Shown in pieces: positions 52,762-64,000 of a DNA stretch of 64,000 bases. Made by a program: the position numbers and the translations under genes. The DNA comes from an uncultured Kocuria sp. (lineage in GTDB: Bacteria > Actinomycetota > Actinomycetes > Actinomycetales > Micrococcaceae), in the NCBI RefSeq assembly GCF_947500125.1, contig NZ_CANMRA010000003.1, positions 1 to 64,000 on the forward strand, given 5' to 3'. Within the stretch, counting starts at the first letter, position 1. Every line of letters begins with the position of its first letter. The notes below the pieces were generated by a model, which ran no database searches, was not told the DNA's origin, and worked only from the letters and a program-made list of their open reading frames with translations.

Positions 52762-53709
52762 GTGACCCCCATGACCACCGCGCCGGACGGCACGCACCCC
52801 GATCTCGCCGTCCGGGCCAGGGCGCTGCTCCGAGCGGCCGTCCCGTTCGCCGGGAACCTGCTCACGAGCGGGGTCGGTGCGGCCCTCGGCCGGCACCTGG
52901 AGGCTCCGTCGCCGGGTCCGAGGGCCCCCGTGCCCCGGGACTGGCCGACCGCCTTCGCCCACCGTGGCGGCGCCGAGGTCGCGCCGGAGAACACGCTCGA
53001 GGCGTTCCGGGCGGCCGCCGACCTCGGGGACGTCGTGCTGGAGCTCGACGTGCAGGCCTCCGCCGATGGCGCGGCCGTGCTGATGCACGACCTCACGGTG
53101 GACCGCACGACGGACGGGACCGGGGCCGTCGCGCTGATGTCCACCGCGCAGCTGCGGCGCCTGGACGCCGGGCACGCGTTCACCCTCGACGGCAGCACCT
53201 TCCCGTGGCGCGGGCGCGGGGTGCACGTCCCCACGCTCGCGGAGGTCTACGAGGCGTTCCCCGAGCACCGCGTGGCGATCGAGCTCAAGGGCAACCGTCC
53301 CGGCGCCGAGGAGATCGTCTGGCGGACCGTCCGGGCGGCCGGCGCCCAGGGGCGCACGCTCGTGGCGACGAACCGCACGGCCTCGATCCGGCGCTTCCGC
53401 CAGGTCTCGGGCGGGACGGTCCCCACGGCGGCCGCCGTCACGGAGTTCGCGGCCTTCCGGGTGCTGTGCCTGCTGGGCCGGCACCACCACCACGCCCTGC
53501 CGTTCCAGGGCCTGCAGCCGCCCGACACGCTCCTGGGGCTGCGCGTGCTCACGCCCGGGCTGCTGCGGGCCGCCCAGCGGGCGGGCCTGCGGGTGGACGT
53601 GTGGACGATCGACCGGGAGGACGACATGCGCCGCCTGCTGGAGTGGGGCGTGGACGGCGTCATGACCGACCGGCCGGACCTGCTCTCCCGGGTACTCCGG
53701 GAGGCCTGA
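52762..53709 (+). CDS. Glycerophosphodiester phosphodiesterase family protein
   Basis: 315 residues from GTG 52762 with AAGGA 5 nt upstream (ATG 52771 is the alternative). GDPD barrel: AHRGGAEVAPENTLEAFRAA (catalytic HR and E), LELDVQASADGAAVLMHDLTVDRTTDGTG (metal EL-D and the His-Asp), VHVPTLAEVYEAFPEHRVAIELKG and the C-terminal VDVWTIDREDDMRRLLEWGVDGVMTDRPD. Releases glycerol-3-phosphate from lipid head groups. No signal peptide or lipobox, so cytoplasmic. Convergent with the DUF2304 gene. Confidence 0.92.
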   Translation: MTPMTTAPDGTHPDLAVRARALLRAAVPFAGNLLTSGVGAALGRHLEAPSPGPRAPVPRDWPTAFAHRGGAEVAPENTLEAFRAAADLGDVVLELDVQASADGAAVLMHDLTVDRTTDGTGAVALMSTAQLRRLDAGHAFTLDGSTFPWRGRGVHVPTLAEVYEAFPEHRVAIELKGNRPGAEEIVWRTVRAAGAQGRTLVATNRTASIRRFRQVSGGTVPTAAAVTEFAAFRVLCLLGRHHHHALPFQGLQPPDTLLGLRVLTPGLLRAAQRAGLRVDVWTIDREDDMRRLLEWGVDGVMTDRPDLLSRVLREA

Positions 53710-53725
53710 GCCGCGCCGGGGGCGG

Positions 53726-54142
53726 TCAGCCCGCGGGGCGCTGCCCCGGGGAGGTCTTCGCGAAGGAGCGCACCGAGGACCGCTCGGCGTGGGCCGGGAC
53801 CGGTGCCCACGGCCGCTCCGCCTCGGTCACGGCGATGTGCCGGGCCAGCCGGGTCACGTTGACCTCCTGCTGGCGGTTGCGCAGCGCGGAGGTGGCCTGG
53901 GTGATCATGAAGATCACCACGAAGCCGTACAGGACGAGGTCCGTGCCGCGCCCGATCCCGAAGAAGTGGGCGACGCCCGTGAGCAGGTCGGGGAAGAAGA
54001 TGGACAGTGCGGCGAAGACGAAGAACGCCAGGCCCACCACGCGGCGGATCGCCTGGTGCTTGGCGTTGGCCCCGCCGCGGATCAGGGCGAGCGCGCCGTA
54101 GCCCACGGCCAGGACCAGCAGGATCTGGACGGCGTAGATCAT
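53726..54142 (-). CDS. DUF2304-family membrane protein
   Basis: 138 residues, ATG at 54142. Three hydrophobic segments (about 2-20, 34-56 and 64-82; LVLAVGYGALALI, VVGLAFFVFAALSIFFPDLLTGVAHFFGIGRGTDLVLYGFVVIFM) and RNRQQEVNVTRLARHIAVTEA, the conserved cytoplasmic end of DUF2304, then a loose tail. The family accompanies DPM1-like glycosyltransferases, and this one follows such a gene by 62 bp, so it is probably a membrane partner of it. Confidence 0.85.
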   Translation of the reverse strand: MIYAVQILLVLAVGYGALALIRGGANAKHQAIRRVVGLAFFVFAALSIFFPDLLTGVAHFFGIGRGTDLVLYGFVVIFMITQATSALRNRQQEVNVTRLARHIAVTEAERPWAPVPAHAERSSVRSFAKTSPGQRPAG

Positions 54143-54204
54143 CGGACGGCTCTTCCCTTCGACGGTGCGGACTGGATGCGGACTGGATGCGGACTCGGTG
54201 CGGA

Positions 54205-54870
54205 CTACTTGACGAACAGCTCGGCGAGGATGTTCACGCCGTTGAGCAGCGACTGCCCCTTGGACTTCGAGTAGTCCGTGTAGATGATCTCGACCGGGTG
54301 CTCGACCCAGCGGGGCCGGATGTCGGCGAGCTGGTTGACGATCTCGGAGGCGTGCGCCATCCGGTTCTGGGTCAGCCGGATCCGGGACAGGGTGCCCCGG
54401 TCGATGGCGCGCAGCCCGTTGTGGGCGTCGGAGAGGTCCATGCCGGTGGACAGCTTCGAGAAGAACGCGGCGGTGCGCAGCACGATCCGCTTGAGCGCGG
54501 AGATCCGAGTCCTCCGGTCGAGGAAGCGGGAGCCGAGCACGACCTCGGCCTCTCCCGAGCGGATCCGCTCGACCATGTCCCACGCGTCCACCACGCGGTG
54601 CTGGCCGTCGGAGTCGAACGTGACCACGCAGTCCATCCCCGGGTCCTGCAGGGCGTACTCGAACCCGGTCTGCAGCGCCGCGCCCTGCCCCAGGTTGATG
54701 GGGTGCTGGACGACGACGGCGCCGGCCTCGGCGCAGATCCGGGCGGAGTCGTCGGAGGATCCGTCGTCGACGCAGACGACGTGCGGGAAGGTCTTCCGGA
54801 GCTCCTTCAGCACCTCTCCCACGACGGCCGCCTCGTTGTACACGGGCATGACGATCCACGAACGACTCAC
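54205..54870 (-). CDS. Family 2 glycosyltransferase (dolichol-phosphate-mannose-synthase-like)
   Basis: 221 residues from GTG 54870. GT-A fold with VMPVYNEAAVVGEVLKEL, the nucleotide site VCVDDGSSDDSA, NLGQGAALQTGFEYAL, the DSD motif in VTFDSDGQHR and RFLDRRTRIS...LSDAHNGLRAID. Likely transfers a sugar from a nucleotide donor to a polyprenyl phosphate. GAGAAT ends 6 bp before the GTG (leaderless). Paired with the DUF2304 gene; divergent from the DUF6541-type gene. Confidence 0.88.
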   Translation of the reverse strand: MSRSWIVMPVYNEAAVVGEVLKELRKTFPHVVCVDDGSSDDSARICAEAGAVVVQHPINLGQGAALQTGFEYALQDPGMDCVVTFDSDGQHRVVDAWDMVERIRSGEAEVVLGSRFLDRRTRISALKRIVLRTAAFFSKLSTGMDLSDAHNGLRAIDRGTLSRIRLTQNRMAHASEIVNQLADIRPRWVEHPVEIIYTDYSKSKGQSLLNGVNILAELFVK

Positions 54871-54876
54871 CCGGAC

Positions 54877-54882
54877 ATTCTC
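54877..54882 (-). promoter_or_regulatory. -10 element of a likely leaderless promoter (GT2 gene)
   Basis: GAGAAT on the minus strand, then 6 nt (GTCCGG) and the GTG at 54870. Weak match (4/6). Confidence 0.3.
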
Positions 54883-54936
54883 GCACAGGGGACCGGACCC
54901 GCCCGTCAGGACGGAGGCGGGGCCCGGGGCGGCCGC

Positions 54937-54942
54937 TATGAT
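54937..54942 (+). promoter_or_regulatory. -10 candidate for the DUF6541-type gene
   Basis: TATGAT (5/6) 72 bp upstream of the GTG at 55014; no -35. Confidence 0.4.
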
Positions 54943-55013
54943 CGTCCCGACCCTTCCCCCCACCGTGAGGACGAGACCGTGCCCGCTGCCAGGCCGAGCC
55001 CCGCAGGACCGAC

Positions 55014-57086
55014 GTGCTGACGGACTGGTGGCCGTACCTCCCGGCGTTCCTGGTCCTGCTGGCGTTCCTGTGGCTGCCCGGCCTGGCCCTGCTGTGGGCC
55101 TTCGGGCAGCGCGGGGGCCGGATCCTGCTGACGGCACCGGCGTTCAGCGTCGCCGTCGTCGGGCTCACCGGCGTGGTCCTGGACCTGGTGGGCGTCCCCT
55201 ACGGTGTCCTGTCCCAGGTGCTCGCCGCCCTGGTGCTGGCGGCGCTCGCGTGGCTGGTGGGGCGGCTGCTCCCCCGGGGCGGGCACGTGCCCGGCCCGCC
55301 CACCGCCGGGGCGGGCCCGGGGGACCCGGAGGCGCACGACGACGGCGGGCGCCGCTGGCTGTTCCCGGCCGGCGCCGCCGCCGGTCTCGCGGTCGGCGCG
55401 GTCCTGCTGCTGCGCCGGCTGACGTCCGTGGTCGGCGCCCCGGAGGCGATGGCCCAGCGCTGGGACAACATCTTCCACCTCAACGCCATCCGCTACGTCG
55501 TGGAGACGGGCAACGGCTCGACCCTGACGCTGAACCGGATGGTCAGCCCGGACAGCGCGATCGCCCTGTACCCCGCGGCGTGGCACCAACTGGCCTCCCT
55601 CGTGGTCCCCCTGACCGGCGACAGCGTGTTCGTCGCCCACAACCTGACCCTGCTCGCGGTGGCGGGGTTCGTCTGGCCCGCCTCGTGCATCTTCCTGACC
55701 CGCTGCCTGGTCGGCCCGTCCGCGGTGGCGGCCGTCCTCGCCGGCACCGCCGCCGCCGGCTTCAGCGTCTTCCCGCTGGGCCTGATGGCGTGGGGCCCGC
55801 TCTTCCCCAACATCCTCGCCCTGGCGATCGCCCCCGTGTCCCTCGGTCTGCTCGTGCGGCTGCTCGGGCCCGCGGTGACCGCGGACCGGACGGCGCGCAC
55901 CCCGGACGCGCCCGGCCGGGTGCGCCTGGCCGCCAGCCTGGTGGTCACCCTGGGCGCGCTGTTCGTCTCCCAGCCGAACGCGTTCCTGGCCCTGCTCGTC
56001 GTCGCGGTGCCCCTGGCGGCCACGGCGTGGTGGACCGGTCTGCGGGCTGCCGCCGGCGCCCGGCGCCGCGGTGCCGTCCTCGCGCTCGTGGCGCTCGCCG
56101 CCGTCGGGGTCGCCGCGTGGCTGCTGCTGTGGAACGTGCTGACCACGTCGTTCGTGTGGGAGCCGTCCACCACCCTGGCGCGGGCCGTCGGCGAGGCCCT
56201 GCTCTTCGGCGCCAACGGCCGGGAGGACGTCCCCTGGGTCCTCGTGCTGCTCACCGGGGCGGGGATCTACGCCGCCGTCTCCCGGCGTCGACTGCGCTGG
56301 CTGGTGCTCGCCCACCTCGTGCTCGTCTACCTCTACGCCGTGGCCGCCGCGGGCGAGGAGAGCCCGGCCCGGCAGTGGCTGGTGGGCGGGTGGTACACCG
56401 ACTCGTACCGCCTCGCGGCCACGCTCCCGCTGACGGCCGTGCCGCTCATCGCCCTCGGTGCCGCCCACGTGGTGGGCGGCCTGGCCGCCGGCCTCGAGTC
56501 CCTGGCCACGTTCGCCGGCCGGCCCCGGGCCGGGCGCGCCGCCCTCCCCGTCGCGGCGGTCGTGGTGCTGGCGCTCGCGGTGCCGTACTCCCAGGTCGAG
56601 TCCCTCACCCAGGCGACCCGGTGGGGCAAGCAGTACTACGCGTGGGAGGGCCCCGAGAGCATCGTCAACCGGGACGAGTACGAGCTGCTGCAGGAGCTCG
56701 ACGAGCTCACCGAGCCGGGGGACGTCATCGCCGTCAATCCCTGGAACGGCGGCTCCCTCGCCTACGCGGTCGCGGACCGGGCCGTGACGCAGTACCACGT
56801 CGAGTCGCCCGCCGTCGAGCTGCGGGAGCTGGACCCGGAGCTGTACGCGATCGCGACCGGGATCGACGACGCCGCCCCGGGCAGCCCGGCCTGCGCGGCC
56901 GCCGAGGAGCTGGACGTGCAGTGGGTCCTGGACTTCGGCACACAGTTCATCATCCCCGAGGCCCGCCAGGCCCGGGACTACTCGGGGATCAACGCCGTCG
57001 ACCCGCAGGTCGCCCCCGGTCTCGCGCTGGTCGAGCGCGAGGGCGGGGCGGCGCTCTACGAGGTCGTCGGCTGCGACGGCCCCTGA
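55014..57086 (+). CDS. Large polytopic membrane protein, DUF6541-like
   Basis: 690 residues from GTG 55014 (AGGA 5-8 nt upstream). Twelve or more hydrophobic segments in the first 510 residues (start LPAFLVLLAFLWLPGLALLWAFG; AMAQRWDNIFHLNAIRYVVETG in an outer loop, reminiscent of GT-C enzymes) and a soluble C-terminal domain (about 535-690) with WGKQYYAWEGPESIVNRDEY, VIAVNPWNGGSLAYAVADRAVTQYHVESPA and QWVLDFGTQFI. The layout resembles integral-membrane glycosyltransferases using a polyprenyl-linked sugar. Divergent from the GT2/DUF2304 pair, whose product could be its donor. Function inferred only. Confidence 0.75.
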   Translation: MLTDWWPYLPAFLVLLAFLWLPGLALLWAFGQRGGRILLTAPAFSVAVVGLTGVVLDLVGVPYGVLSQVLAALVLAALAWLVGRLLPRGGHVPGPPTAGAGPGDPEAHDDGGRRWLFPAGAAAGLAVGAVLLLRRLTSVVGAPEAMAQRWDNIFHLNAIRYVVETGNGSTLTLNRMVSPDSAIALYPAAWHQLASLVVPLTGDSVFVAHNLTLLAVAGFVWPASCIFLTRCLVGPSAVAAVLAGTAAAGFSVFPLGLMAWGPLFPNILALAIAPVSLGLLVRLLGPAVTADRTARTPDAPGRVRLAASLVVTLGALFVSQPNAFLALLVVAVPLAATAWWTGLRAAAGARRRGAVLALVALAAVGVAAWLLLWNVLTTSFVWEPSTTLARAVGEALLFGANGREDVPWVLVLLTGAGIYAAVSRRRLRWLVLAHLVLVYLYAVAAAGEESPARQWLVGGWYTDSYRLAATLPLTAVPLIALGAAHVVGGLAAGLESLATFAGRPRAGRAALPVAAVVVLALAVPYSQVESLTQATRWGKQYYAWEGPESIVNRDEYELLQELDELTEPGDVIAVNPWNGGSLAYAVADRAVTQYHVESPAVELRELDPELYAIATGIDDAAPGSPACAAAEELDVQWVLDFGTQFIIPEARQARDYSGINAVDPQVAPGLALVEREGGAALYEVVGCDGP

Positions 57087-57133
57087 TCCCGCGAGGGTCG
57101 CTCGTCCGGCGACGGACGACGGGCCTGCGACGC

Positions 57134-57177
57134 ACGACGGGCCGCCCGGCTCCCGGAGGAGCGGGGCGGCCCGTCGT
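57134..57177. terminator. Long hairpin between convergent genes
   Basis: 20-bp arms with one mismatch (57134-57153 and 57158-57177, loop CGGA), between the DUF6541-type gene and wzt. Confidence 0.72.
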
Positions 57178-57197
57178 CCGGCACGGGTGGGGAGGCG

Positions 57198-57965
57198 TCA
57201 GCCGGCGTTCTCCGCGGCGCGGAACTGCTCGATCACCTCGTCGATGGGCCCGTCGCTGCGGACCCTGCCGTGCTCGATCCACACCCCGCGGTCGCAGACC
57301 TTGCGGACCACGTCGAAGTCGTGGCTGACGACCAGCAGCGTCTTGCCCTCCTCCGAGAGCTCCTTGACCCGGCCCAGGCTCTTGCGCTGGAAGGGCTCGT
57401 CGCCCACGGAGAGGATCTCGTCGATGATGAAGATGTCCGGGTCGGTGAACACGGCCACGGCGAACGCCAGGCGCAGGTACATGCCGGACGAGTAGAACTT
57501 CACCTCGGTGTCGATGAACTGCTCGATCTCGGAGAACGCCACGATCTGGTCGAACTTCCGGTCGATGTCCTCCTTGGTCATGCCGAGGATGGCGCCGTTG
57601 AGGTAGACGTTGTCGCGGCCGGTGAGGTCGGGGTGGAAGCCCGCGCCGACCTCGATCAGCCCGGCCACGCGCCCGTTGACCTCCAGCGAGCCCCCGTCGG
57701 GGCTCATCACACCGGAGACCAGCTTGAGGAACGTGGACTTCCCGGAGCCGTTGAGCCCCACGAGCGCCACGCTCTCGCCCGGCCGGATGCTGAGACTGAG
57801 GTCCTCCAGGGCGCGGAAGCGGTTGGAGATGTCCTGGCGCCGTCCCCGCGCGAGCCACATCACCGTCTCCTTGAGGGAGCGGGCGTGGCGCAGGGAGAAC
57901 TCCTTGGCCAGGTGCCGGGCGACCACGGCGGGCTCGGCCGGCGGTGCGGTGCGGTCGGTGCTCAT
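57198..57965 (-). CDS. wzt: Polysaccharide exporter ATP-binding protein (Wzt-like)
   Basis: 255 residues of the ABC-2 polysaccharide/teichoic-acid export class. Typical long N-terminal part before Walker A (HLAKEFSLRHARSLKETVMWL), Walker A GLNGSGKST (about 75-83), IEVGAGFHPDLTGRDN, signature KFYSSGMYLRLAFA, Walker B DIFIIDEILSVGDE and the His of VVSHDFD. It lacks the C-terminal carbohydrate-binding domain of O-antigen Wzt, like the mycobacterial galactan exporter ATPase. ATG at 57965, 2 nt after the permease stop. Confidence 0.93.
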   Translation of the reverse strand: MSTDRTAPPAEPAVVARHLAKEFSLRHARSLKETVMWLARGRRQDISNRFRALEDLSLSIRPGESVALVGLNGSGKSTFLKLVSGVMSPDGGSLEVNGRVAGLIEVGAGFHPDLTGRDNVYLNGAILGMTKEDIDRKFDQIVAFSEIEQFIDTEVKFYSSGMYLRLAFAVAVFTDPDIFIIDEILSVGDEPFQRKSLGRVKELSEEGKTLLVVSHDFDVVRKVCDRGVWIEHGRVRSDGPIDEVIEQFRAAENAG

Positions 57966-57967
57966 CG

Positions 57968-58827
57968 TCACAGCTCCTGCGCGAATCGGCCCTCGAGGCG
58001 CCGGAACATCAGGTCGCCCAGGACCATGATGACCGTGACCACGAGCAGCGCCACCGGCGTCCAGAGGGAGAACAGGTGGGGCGGCACCTCGTGGGCGCCG
58101 GGGGTGGTGGTCGGCAGCCAGAACGCGGCGTGCGAGAGCTCCACGGCCACGGTCAGCGGGTTGAGCATGAACCCGGCGAACCACACCGGGCCCAGCACGT
58201 CGCGGACCATCGTCCACGCGTAGAGCACCGGGGCGGACCACGTGCTGACCATGACGATCAGGTCCACGAAGTTCTCGGCGTCGCGGAAGAACACGTTCGC
58301 CGCGCCGAAGAGCATGCCCAGCCCGGCCCCCAGCAGACCCACGATCAGCAGCGCCGCGGGCACGGCCAGCAGGGAGATCCACGTGGGCGACCAGCCCACG
58401 ATCAGGGCGGCGAGGAGCATGACCACCAGCTGCGGCATCAGGTGCACGGCGGCGACCCACACGGACGCCACGGGGAACATCTGCCGGGGCAGGTAGATCT
58501 TCTTGATGAGGCTCGCGTTGGCCACGATCGAGCGCGCCGCGTTGCCGAAGGACTCCGAGAAGAAGTTGATCAGGATGATCCCGGAGAACAGGTACACGGC
58601 ATAGTTCTCCATCCCCCGCTCCAAGCCCAGGAAGATGCCCAGGGCCACGTAGAAGACCACGAACTGGATCCCCGGCTTGACGTAGGACCACAGCAGCCCG
58701 AGGACCGTGCCCCGGTAGCGGATCTGCAGCTCCTTGTCGACCAGCAGCTTCAGCAGGTAGCGCTGGCGGAACACCGCCGGCAGCCCCGTCCCGGGGGACG
58801 GCCTCCGGACGACCGTGGCCGCCGGCA

Positions 58828-58828
<1 letters not shown>
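57968..58828 (-). CDS. wzm: Polysaccharide exporter permease (Wzm-like)
   Basis: 286 residues, six membrane spans of the ABC2_membrane type. VDKELQIRYRGTVLGLLWSYVKPGIQFVVFYVALG near the N terminus and SIVANASLIKKIYLPRQMFPVASV (amphipathic coupling region) are family hallmarks. Start ATG 58828 overlaps the glfT2 stop (TGATG). Exports a lipid-linked polymer with the ATPase that follows. Confidence 0.93.
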
Positions 58829-63446
<4,618 letters not shown>

Positions 63447-63845
63447 CTACCGGACGGTGCGGCTCGTCCAGGCGAGCACGCCCGGACGGAAGAGCAGGAC
63501 GAGGACGAGGACGGCCGGCGCGGCCGTCGCGAGCCCTGGCCCCCACTGCCCCGACCGGAGCAGGGGGTAGGCGAGCACCAGGAGGAAGAGCTGGACCACG
63601 AGCGCGGCCGCGCGGGGCCACCGGAAGCCGCGCCAGAGGCCCCGGCCCACGCGCAGCAGCCACAGGGCGCCCCCGAGGAACACCGCCGTGAGGAAGACCG
63701 TGCCGCCCGCGGTCAGGGGCTCCCCGAACAGGAGGGTCCAGACCAGGCGCAGCGCGGCGCCCGCGAGGACCAGGGCCTCGAGCAGCACCACGCCGGTCAG
63801 GACGACGACCTCGCCCGGCCGGGCACCCTGGGAGGGGACGGTCAT
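63447..63845 (-). CDS. Small polytopic membrane protein, function unknown
   Basis: 132 residues, ATG at 63845 with GGAAGGAG upstream. About four hydrophobic segments (12-38, VVVLTGVVLLEALVLAGAALRLVWTLL; 45-62; 80-96; 103-117) and a short basic end. No known family recognised. It precedes the polysaccharide operon on the same strand but a terminator-like hairpin separates them. The remaining 155 bp to the window end hold only its upstream region. Confidence 0.65.
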   Translation of the reverse strand: MTVPSQGARPGEVVVLTGVVLLEALVLAGAALRLVWTLLFGEPLTAGGTVFLTAVFLGGALWLLRVGRGLWRGFRWPRAAALVVQLFLLVLAYPLLRSGQWGPGLATAAPAVLVLVLLFRPGVLAWTSRTVR

Positions 63846-64000
63846 GGAGTTCTCCTTCCGGCGGTGCGGCGGGCGCGGGCTGCGGCGCTCCCCGCCACCC
63901 TAGTCCGCCGGCCGCCGGGGCGGGCCGCCGCCGGGATCCCGGAGCCGTCCGCGCCGGGCGTCCTGTGAGCAACGACTCACCGAACGGGGTGTGACGCGGC

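Noticed and set aside
3743-57177. Calling every strong inverted repeat an intrinsic terminator
   Set aside because: Only the tmRNA hairpin has a T tract. Others were kept only where they lie just after a gene end or between convergent genes; hairpins inside coding regions were ignored.
63846-64000. Start of a + strand gene at the right edge
   Set aside because: The only late frame (GTG near 63967) stops after nine codons; nothing coding can be supported.

Overview
The window is very GC-rich chromosomal DNA (roughly 72-75% G+C by eye) from an actinobacterium. Gene content and order point to the Micrococcaceae, with a Kocuria- or Micrococcus-like genome as the best guess. The clues are the argS-lysA-hom-thrC-thrB-rho-prfA-prmC-tsaC order, a fused 2-oxoglutarate dehydrogenase OdhA/Kgd, a SigR/RsrA pair beside aroA-rsgA-hisN, a 24-residue bL37, a Rho with a long Arg/Asp/Gln-rich insert, and many GTG starts with GTGA or ATGA overlaps. 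I see no phage, insertion sequence, CRISPR array or rRNA. The window starts inside tsaC and ends in intergenic DNA.

Layout. 1-12337 (minus): one long convoy for arginyl-tRNA synthetase, lysine and threonine synthesis, transcription termination (Rho), release factor 1 and its methylase, and t6A synthesis. It is interrupted between hom and thrC by an extraordinary G/C homopolymer tract. 12444-16103: tRNA-Arg(CCG), a small membrane protein and a three-gene ABC importer of the tryptophan/tyrosine-type binding-protein family. 16278-21619: HrpA helicase, a HIT protein and a metallo-beta-lactamase-fold hydrolase. 21732-24303: a zinc module (Zur, lipid kinase, ZnuA with a Zur box). 24485-28578: two tandem CNNM/CorC-like membrane proteins and a GuaB1-type enzyme. 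28849-33711: OdhA, a degenerate SGNH protein and bL37. 33810-38955: RsrA and SigR facing a DoxX-like gene, aroA, rsgA and hisN. 39087-41072: a repeat-rich DUF4190-type protein, tmRNA and SmpB. 41251-47217: pyruvyl-transferase-like protein, release factor 2, GlgC, glycerol dehydrogenase and a secreted LamG protein. 47544-52399 (minus): a Tad (Flp) pilus operon. 52762-57086: a GDPD phosphodiesterase, a DUF2304/family-2 glycosyltransferase pair and a large DUF6541-type membrane protein. 57198-63845 (minus): a surface-polysaccharide cluster (GT4, UDP-galactopyranose mutase, GlfT2-like galactofuranosyltransferase, Wzm/Wzt-type exporter) and a small membrane protein.

How the parts work together. 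The right third is dedicated to the cell surface: the pilus, a galactofuran-type polymer with its exporter, and accessory glycosyltransferases. The centre holds stress and ribosome-rescue functions (SigR/RsrA, tmRNA/SmpB, RF1, RF2, RsgA, bL37). At least six genes have a -10-like hexamer only 6-7 bp before the start codon, which suggests widespread leaderless transcription. Promoter, terminator and operator calls are made by eye; the hairpins were checked base by base but no energies were computed.
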